Positions 57,392 to 64,000 of a stretch of DNA of 64,000 bases are shown one piece after another. Numbering within the stretch: the stretch's first letter is position 1; the number at the start of each line of letters is the position of its first letter. Source of the DNA: Aldrovandia affinis (Eukaryota; Chordata; Actinopteri; Notacanthiformes; Halosauridae); assembly GCA_029706075.1 (NCBI GenBank), contig JAINUG010000007.1:8743501-8807500 (forward strand), given 5' to 3'. The position numbers and the translations under genes are program-made. The notes beneath the pieces were generated by a model. It did not search any database, was not told the DNA's origin, and worked only from the letters and a program-made list of their open reading frames with translations.

Positions 57392-58557
57392 TATCAGTTT
57401 CTATTATTACATACTGTCTATAATATATGTATTCTGAATGCCTTACAGGCATGCCATATCCTCTCCAATATGGCAACTATAGTCAATGTAATTTTTGTTT
57501 GTAATTCAGACTCTTAGACTAGAGTGCGTAACTCTGTCAAGACTGTTACCGTGTAAAATCAAAATGTGTCAATCGGAGGATTCCTGGGCAAGTGTAGCAA
57601 GTTGAAGCATGGAAGGCTCAAACTAAGCGTAATATAATGAGGACCTGCCCCAAATGGAAAATTCGTTCCCATAGCATAATGAATAGCCAGGATTTACAGC
57701 GCCCCATTAAAGTCTACACCCCATCTCAAAAATGTCACCTTAATTGCCTTACAGCCTGAAATTAAAACATATTAAATCAGACTTTTCCCACCTTTATTTA
57801 TCTACAAATTGTTATCTATTTTTTTTTTAATCATTCAAAGATTTCTCAACATCAATTAAAAATTAAAAACTAGAATGACAGCAGATGCTTTTTCAAACTT
57901 TAGATAAATAAGGACAAAAATACAATTACAAGACTATGATAGCTATAGATATCGGATAAATGTATTTTGTTTGTCACTACGGGAAAAGAAAAGGCTCTGA
58001 AATAAATACTTTTAAATAAAAATGGCTGCACGGTTTACAGCGGCTACAGCGGTTTAAATGGCTGCACAGGGTGTAGTTGCCATTAGCAACCAGAAACAAA
58101 CACTTAGTTTAACGGAACTGGCAACTTGAAAAAAACATTGTCACTTTTGTATGACAGCATTAGTTTTCCTGTGTCCTGTGGTCTTCTGGGGAAGGCGAAT
58201 TTGCTTGCATCTTGATGCTCTTTCTTTCTGCTTCACCTTGATCGCAACTTCAAACTAACCTTACACGCTGAGACAATCTGCAAATAGAAATTAACGTTAT
58301 TTTGTTCACCTCAAAATATTTTAGCATAACGTGAAATCTGTCAATAGCATTGGGAATGTTCCGAGCAATTTAAATTATAGAAACTAACATTGTGCCTTTC
58401 ATCTTCATTTTCGCAAAATGTACTTTTTTCTGTAACGTTTGCAAGCTAGCTAGCTAACGTCGTAGGCAACACAACTGACAGAGATAACGGACTTATCTAA
58501 CGTTAACGTAGCTAGCTAGCAGTTACCTATTAATGCTCAAAGCTAATAATGACAACA
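57392..58557. other. intergenic or intron of the C11orf91-like gene
   Basis: AT-rich. 57760-57840 (GTCACCTTAATTGCCTTACA and CAGACTTTTCCCACC) may be a further Tc1-like end. A second C11orf91 exon was looked for and not recognised. Confidence 0.35.
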
Positions 58558-58860
58558 TCAGGAGCTAATTACATCTTCTGCTGTCAAAGCCTCTCCCATC
58601 AGCGTGAGTAACTCGATCTCCTTCAGGCGGATTCCCAGCTCACAGATCTCGTCCCCCTCGCTCCATATGGCGGGTCCGGTTGGCGGGCAGTAGAACTCTA
58701 GGGGCCGGTACTCAGGCACCGTTAAGCGTCCTGTGTTGGGCCAAGCTTCCCCGTCCAAATCTGGACGGCCGTGACTGGACAGGAGCATGGTCCAGATATC
58801 CGCGGTTGCGGTGGATGGGTCGTATAAAGAGGGGAAATAACCTAATTTGTTGCAATCCAT
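58558..58860 (-). CDS. c11orf91: C11orf91-like protein (first or only coding exon)
   Basis: A 100-codon minus-strand frame starting at ATG 58860 (MDCNKLGYFPSLYDPSTATA) and ending at 58558. The blocks YFPSLYD, IW..L, YRPLEFYCPPTGPA and ELGIRLKEIELLTLMGEA correspond to what I recall of human C11orf91 (YFPSLYD, Y.PL.F, ELEIRIKELELLT). Human C11orf91 continues past this helix, so the visible stop (after EDVISS) may be read-through into an intron; a weak donor candidate is GAT/GTAATT about 15 bases before the stop. Its place next to and convergent with the KIAA1549L-like gene agrees with human 11p13. Function is unknown. The GC-rich codons differ from the AT-rich surroundings, which supports real coding. 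Confidence 0.72.
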   Translation of the reverse strand: MDCNKLGYFPSLYDPSTATADIWTMLLSSHGRPDLDGEAWPNTGRLTVPEYRPLEFYCPPTGPAIWSEGDEICELGIRLKEIELLTLMGEALTAEDVISS

Positions 58861-59900
58861 TGCGATCTCAAAGTTGTGATAGTAGATAGGTTACATGTTT
58901 TTGTTTGAAAGATTAATGCACTTGGAGATTTTAGAACACTAAACGGGTGCTGCGTGAGATCATATAGAGCGCGTAACGTTAGGACATGTAACTTAGTTCA
59001 CGTAGCCAGCTACATTCAAATCGGGTTTAGTGAATCAATAAGACATAATTCACAAGTGTAAATCCAACTGTCTGCTTGTATATCCCATTTTAAACCACTC
59101 TCTCTTACAAGTAGGCTACACAACAACTAATTTCGCCAAGCAGACTTGATATGGCGTTTCATAATAAATAAAATGTAACATTAACTGGAAAACGGTGCAC
59201 ATAATTGTGTCACCAAAACTTATATTCATCTATCTGTGTTTCAATATGGTATGTCACAATATAAAAAGGAGAAAGCATGGTAATATCAACGAGTGTCATG
59301 ATTAAGCACAAGGGGATACTACCGTCAGTATTAAGTAGTTCGCTGGATACCTTCTTGGAAACCAGTGATGTCCTTTGCGCCTGAGCTTCAAACAGGGTTA
59401 CCAATCACTAGGGGACATCTCCCTGCCAAGTAACAAGGGAGAGAGTAACCAAGACATCAACATAAAACTATTACAGACTCAGCTCTACTGAAACGGTAAG
59501 AAATTGATATTATTATCGCAGAACAGTCTTAACACATAGCCTATTATTGTTATGTAATGACATCACTATCATCTATCTGTAGCACCTGTTGCTAATGTCC
59601 TTTTACACAGAAGCAGGCCAGTCGTAAAAAATCTAAAGGTGAATAATAAATTAACGTACACAACCATTTCGAGATTGCGAGTGTGTAACGAACAGACCGA
59701 GGTTAAACTACTATGAGTTCATTCTTGGGTCATTCATTCTCTCTTAAATAATGTATTACATCGCTTACACATCTGCTAAAGTAACGGCAGCTAGCTTATT
59801 TTATATTTTTCTGCAGGATGTTTGGCATCTACACCAAGCTCACAGTTTCGCGAGTAGGCCTACGCTTCTTCGTTCTCATGAAACCCAGAACGAAAGGAAG
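58861..59900. promoter_or_regulatory. head-to-head intergenic region, possible bidirectional promoter
   Basis: About 1 kb separates the C11orf91-like ATG (minus) from the signal-peptide ATG of the plus-strand gene. No clear CpG island or TATA box is visible. A splice acceptor TTTTCTGCAG ends at 59816, so the plus-strand gene probably has a non-coding first exon further left. A short upstream ORF (59818-59907) overlaps the main ATG by a few bases. Confidence 0.3.
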
Positions 59901-59967
59901 ATGCTGAAGATTCTCGCTTTTTGTCTGCTAAACTCAACACTTGGCATACTACTATATACAAAGCCTG
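59901..59967 (+). CDS. unidentified gene, exon with start codon and signal peptide
   Basis: ATG at 59901 opens a hydrophobic stretch ([15 protein letters not shown]). The exon ends at CCTG/GTAAAT in phase 1, typical for a signal-peptide exon. Confidence 0.68.
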
Positions 59968-62900
59968 GTAAATTTTCTCAAATTTAGCCTTTTCTGTCTG
60001 CATCTCTCATGGAAAGGTATTAAAATACTAACTTAATGAAATCGCCATGTAAAAGTTGTAAGTGTGACGAGGGTTGTAGCCCTACAATTCACTCTAAAGC
60101 ATTATAAAGCCTATAGCTGTTCAGCTACATTGCAGGTTGATAGTATTGCAATGTATGTATTGCAATGCATAGAATAGAGTATAAGTTATTTTTAGTTTAA
60201 ATAACGTTCAACTCATGTATTTAAATATCAAATTGCCTACTGAAGACAAATTGCCATGTGTTTAGGAATAAGGAAATAAGCTGTCTATCACATTAAAAGA
60301 TGAAATAGTGTTTCTGAATTATATTTATGTACAGGTCTGACGCTATGGTCCAAATTAAGAATTGTTTCTTGGGACAATAACAGTGACATTTCTCAAGAGA
60401 GGAATGCCTCATTCATGTACTGCCTCTGTCTGCACAAAAATGTCTGCAAAGTGGATGCTTCAAAGGTAAATGTGAAGTTTGCTTATCCCATGACTGCTGA
60501 AAGACAATAATAACCCATACGTACAATGGGCCTCATTTATCAATAATTTCGTATATATGCACGTAAGTTTACCTGTAAAATTATACAAACGTTCGGAGGC
60601 ACTTCGTTTCAATCGTATCCCGTGCGTATGTTGATAAATGCCAATCAGTCGTAAATTCGAAGCGCTTTCACTGTCCCTGAATTAACATAATGGAACCGCC
60701 TCCGAAATACTATATATGGCAAAGCAGGAAACACACAAAGATGATCCTCAGGTGAGAAATGGCGTCAAAGAGGCAGAAAAATAAGAATTTCTCAGACGCG
60801 GAGGTGGAGGTAATACTCGATACTGTTCAACAGAACAAAACTTTTATTTAGCTGCAGAAGCAGTGGGGTTTCTGCTGCACAAAAGGGCCAAATTTGGCAA
60901 GAAGTCACAAGACAATGAATAGCGTTTCATCTGTTCAACGAAGTGTACAAGAAGTCCAACGAAAATGGTTTGATATGAAACTAGAAACGAAAAAACGAAT
61001 AACCGCTTGCAGGCAAAAAATTAAAGCCACTGGAGGAGGCCAAGGAACACTAGATAAGCTCTCCCAAACGGAGGAGTGCATCGGTGCCATCATCGGTGAG
61101 GCCTGTCTGGCATTATTCCAGAAGGGGACAGCGACGTAGTCCTAACCCTGATCCCAGCCACTGAAACGACTGACCTGCCGTCGTACACCAAAGAACAGTC
61201 ATCTTCCGATTTCATGTTGGAAGGTAGGCAAATTAAAACATACCAAGTATAAATAGTTCAGCATTGATATGACTAACTGAATCACAATTAACACATTTTT
61301 ATTGTTCATTGCAGCTGAAAGCCAGATGCCAGAAACCAAAAGAAAGCCCTTAAATCACCGATCCAAATGCGCCCTTCTCCAAAGGTCCTCACGGACAAAG
61401 TTTTGAAGAGGCAGGAGGCTATCCAGGAGGTTGTGCAGGAGATGGCCTGCATGCTTAAACAAATTAACATTCATTTGGCTGACATAAGTACATCATTGAA
61501 AATAATTGCTGATAAGAAATAAAAGGTTTTCTTTTCATTGAGACTTTTATTTACCATTTAGCTAGTGATGTACACCACAAATGACAACTTTATAAATGCA
61601 TGATAAGTTGCTGATGCACACAAATTCCTTTGATATTTGGGGGGTCATTAGCTGGGTGAATTGCCATGTGGTTCTCCCTCACTGGATCAGGCAAGGGGAG
61701 TCCATGTGTAAGTGCCATATTGTGCAATACACAGCAAGCCATTATAATTTTGCAGACTTTCTTGGGTTTATAGAGAAGGGTGCCTCCTGCTGTGTCCAAA
61801 CACATTCACCTTGCCTTCAACACACACCGTTGGTGCGCTCTATGACAGAGAGAATGAAGCACACCGGGCAGTATGTGGCTCATGGAGGGTTGGGATAATC
61901 CAGACCAGTTGCCAATCTCCCTTTGGAAAGTGCCAGTGGCGAAAAAGCCAAGCACTGACAGCACTTGGACGTGTTGGAATGCCATAAGATCTTCATGTTT
62001 GCCTCATTAAGTGGTTCTCTGTGGCTCAGTTGGTAGAGCACAGCGTTGGCAACGCTTAGGTTGTGGGTTCAATCCCCACTGAGGCCACATACAGTATACT
62101 GAAAATGTATGCATTCACTACTGTAAGTTGCTTTGGATAAAAGCGTCTGCTGAATGGCATATATAATTATAAGTCTGGCTCTAAGATGTTGCACAGCCTC
62201 AATAGAAGGGTTCTAGGGAATCAGAACGGGCTCATGAGCCACTCGTCATCCTCGGCAAAAAAGTCTGACTGGTCCCTGAAAATGCAATCTCGCTGAAGCG
62301 CTCTTGCCAATTCCTCTAGTAGTGCAAGGTCCGCCATTGCAAGCTTGGACTACAGCATTTTGGCCCTTTAAATAGCATTTCTCAATTAATTATTTAAAAA
62401 ACAAAACTGCAATTATGAAATCATAGTAACTATTTGTAATGCTATTACTCATTTCAAACATTTTTGTTTTACTTAATTAAAATAGTATTTGCAACCAATT
62501 TATTTATTAATTTCTTTATAATTTATCTTTCTTTATGATATATTTGAGTTAAAAGACAAACTGCAGAGTTTACACACACACTGCGCGTGGTCTCAGGTTT
62601 TTGTAAATTTCCTTTGCACGTCCGAACAAGTTGGACTCTTGAAAACTTTGATAAATCCCAATTTTCAGGTGTAAATGTTGGTACGAAGGAATTACGAGAA
62701 ATGTTGTTCGTATGTTGCTTGATAAATGAGGCCCAATATGTGTCTGTATATTGTTGATACAGTATTGATACAACAAATTGTCACGGACCTACATCTACCA
62801 ACTTTGTAGCTCATATTGAATGCTCAAAATGAAGTACTTCCCACTTTTATGTCTTTGTATCTATGAGGATTCTGTAAGCATTTATGTTTATCAATAAAAA

Positions 62901-63371
62901 TTAACTGAATAAAATATCTTTCAGCCTATTCATTTTGGACTACTATGCCCCTGCTGGCGATATGATCATAACAAATCTTGGCCGTATTTCCAGCTTCAAG
63001 AGGTAAACAAAGGTAAGCTATGTCTGTCAGTTTTCATTTTGCAAGAGGATATTTATAGTGCTATTTATAGTCATTCTCTGCAGTGGTTGCATGTTCTGTA
63101 GGTGATTGTGATAAAACATGGTAATGGAAGTGCTAAATCTGTAATGCACTATAATGTAATGTGATTCAAATTTGACAGATGTGCAAAACCATTTGTAATA
63201 TTTTATTTATTGTTCATGTCAGACTACGAGGAAACAAAGGACTACTTCATAGTGCACTTTTACCTGTGCAACGTGAGGAAAGATGTATCAAGCAACCTCA
63301 AACTCACATATTTGAATCAATTTGCTGGCTGTCCTCAAACAAAGTTACCATTTCTACAGGACCTTTCTCTG
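59901..63371 (+). CDS. unidentified secreted or membrane protein, 4 exons visible, 3' incomplete
   Basis: Exons 59901-59967 (signal peptide), 60335-60465, 62925-63012 and 63223-63371. Phases run 1, 0, 1, 0 and all borders are AG/GT, so this is a real spliced gene. It begins [20 protein letters not shown], a signal peptide. The mature part includes [67 protein letters not shown] and [15 protein letters not shown]. About seven cysteines and three N-x-S sequons (NNS, NAS, NKS) suggest a disulphide-bonded extracellular domain. I do not recognise the family. A cytokine-receptor-like or other immune ectodomain is conceivable but unproven. It runs off the right edge. A Harbinger element fills most of its second intron. 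Confidence 0.7.
60335..60465 (+). CDS. unidentified gene, exon 2
   Basis: 131 bp after TTATGTACAG, donor AAG/GTAAAT, phase 1 in and 0 out. Contains [20 protein letters not shown] and [11 protein letters not shown]. Confidence 0.72.
60759..61139 (+). pseudogene. Harbinger SANT/Myb-like DNA-binding ORF, disrupted
   Basis: ATG at 60759 gives [20 protein letters not shown]. An in-frame TAG near 60849 interrupts, then the same frame continues through [19 protein letters not shown] and [17 protein letters not shown]. The KW.D.K...K pattern is typical of the accessory Myb/SANT protein of fish Harbingers. Confidence 0.82.
61590..61805 (-). pseudogene. HARBI1-like nuclease C-terminal remnant
   Basis: The minus strand reads [20 protein letters not shown], the conserved end of HARBI1-type DDE nucleases (P..VC.II.AC..LHN). 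Upstream nuclease parts to about 61990 are degraded. Confidence 0.85.
62010..62165 (+). mobile_element. SINE family B nested in the Harbinger element
   Basis: TGGCTCAGTTGGTAGAGCAC, GGTTCAATCCCC and GTTGCTTTGGATAAAAGCG. Inserted inside the degraded nuclease region, so younger than the element. Confidence 0.87.
62925..63012 (+). CDS. unidentified gene, exon 3
   Basis: 88 bp after ATCTTTCAG. Donor AAAG/GTAAGC is chosen over GAG/GTAAAC nine bases earlier because it gives phase 1, which the next exon needs. Reads [20 protein letters not shown]. Confidence 0.7.
63223..63371 (+). CDS. unidentified gene, exon 4
   Basis: 149 bp after TTCATGTCAG, donor CTG/GTAAGT, phase 1 in and 0 out. Reads [20 protein letters not shown] and [20 protein letters not shown]. 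Confidence 0.72.
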
Positions 63372-64000
63372 GTAAGTCAACTTGGTTTTGAGTAGAGTTG
63401 ATTGTTTCCCCTCTTTAAAAAAAAATCTTGGACCTATTTTTAGGGGAGGTAATGGATTAGTTCCATCACAGGAGATTTAATTCCTGAAGTGATAACCAAC
63501 ACATTTGATGCCTGAATATAATCCTAATGTACAATGTACACTCTATGTGGGGGGGCTGAACAAAAACATCTTAGACAGCTCCTAAACAGCAGTGCAGAAT
63601 TCATTTAATGATATATACTGTAATAGGAAACTGTAAATTCCCCATCCATTATCACGGCAGAAGACTATTTCTAATGTTTGTCCCCATAGGTTGTATATCT
63701 AATGAACTCTGTGACACCCAGTGCTTGAATTGAGGGGGATAAGGAGGGTGGGGGTGGGGGTATCCTTTATTATAGTTGGACCAATAAAGGATACAATTGG
63801 CCACCAAACTGAAAAAAGTCAGAAACAAAAATAAAAAATAAATAAAAAGCTAACTTTTCTATTAATGAACCAATCACCAGCTTCCTTAATAAAAGGCTTA
63901 TCTCCAAATAATTCAAAGAACAACCCTCAAGCATTTTTAAAACGTTTTATTTGTTACTTGCTTTAATATGATGAAGGAAATATTGCATTCCATTGAAATT
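63372..64000. other. start of an intron of the unidentified gene
   Basis: AT-rich to the window edge with a GGGGGTGGGGGT stretch near 63745; no further exon recognised. Confidence 0.45.

Larger units (their letters stand above)
60528..62734 (+). mobile_element. PIF/Harbinger element relic, 2.2 kb
   Basis: TIRs GGGCCTCATTTATCAA and TTGATAAATGAGGCCC are perfect, with a 3-bp duplication AAT on both sides (60525-60527, 62735-62737). It carries remains of both standard genes: a SANT/Myb-like protein (plus strand) and a HARBI1-type nuclease end (minus strand). A SINE lies within. It sits in intron 2 of the unidentified gene. Confidence 0.93.

Noticed and set aside
59901-63371. CD59, expected next to C11orf91 in human
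   Set aside because: The cysteine pattern and lengths do not fit the short Ly6/uPAR fold, and the strand is opposite.

Overview
This window is vertebrate, almost certainly ray-finned fish, genomic DNA. It contains multi-exon genes with GT-AG introns. Repeats make up much of the rest: Tc1-like, hAT and PIF/Harbinger relics, L1 and L2 LINE fragments, and many tRNA-derived SINEs. Several SINEs share the 3' tail of eel UnaL2/UnaSINE elements (a 'CGCTCTGGATAAGAGCGTCTG' type stem-loop, split here over variants). That would fit an elopomorph such as eel or tarpon, but similar tails occur in other teleosts, so the species is left open.

Layout. 1-13997 is gene-free in my reading. It is probably intron 1 and/or upstream flank of the main gene, and holds a Tc1 relic, an 8-bp-TSD hAT MITE and seven SINE copies or fragments. 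13998-53890 (+) is one large gene that I assemble exon by exon. It has 18 exons whose splice phases agree at every junction except one. It encodes a huge Ser/Thr-rich mucin-like ectodomain (exon 13998-18278), then three similar two-exon modules, a transmembrane helix (exon 33497-33663) and a long cytoplasmic tail ending in -MFEFQV. This is a KIAA1549-family protein. Synteny with the next gene points to KIAA1549L. The signal-peptide exon is not visible here.

58558-58860 (-) is a small gene resembling human C11orf91, placed tail-to-tail with the big gene. That is the human 11p13 order (KIAA1549L then C11orf91), and it supports the paralogue call. From 59901 (+), head-to-head with it, starts a secreted or membrane protein that I do not recognise. 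It has a signal-peptide exon and three further phase-consistent exons, and runs off the right edge. A 2.2-kb Harbinger element sits in its second intron.

The oddest parts are: (1) a minisatellite of about 24 units of 47 bp (45796-46896) made of the 3' end of an exon plus the start of its intron, so that it repeats a consensus 5' splice site more than 20 times; (2) a phase mismatch just upstream (43507 to 45663), where vertebrate relatives have an extra exon that I cannot find; (3) three tandem ectodomain modules with identical 1-0-1 exon phases; (4) an L1 remnant abutting the transmembrane exon; (5) a 22-bp perfect inverted repeat bracketing 2.1 kb at 49394-51492. I see no bacterial-type systems, CRISPR arrays or viruses.
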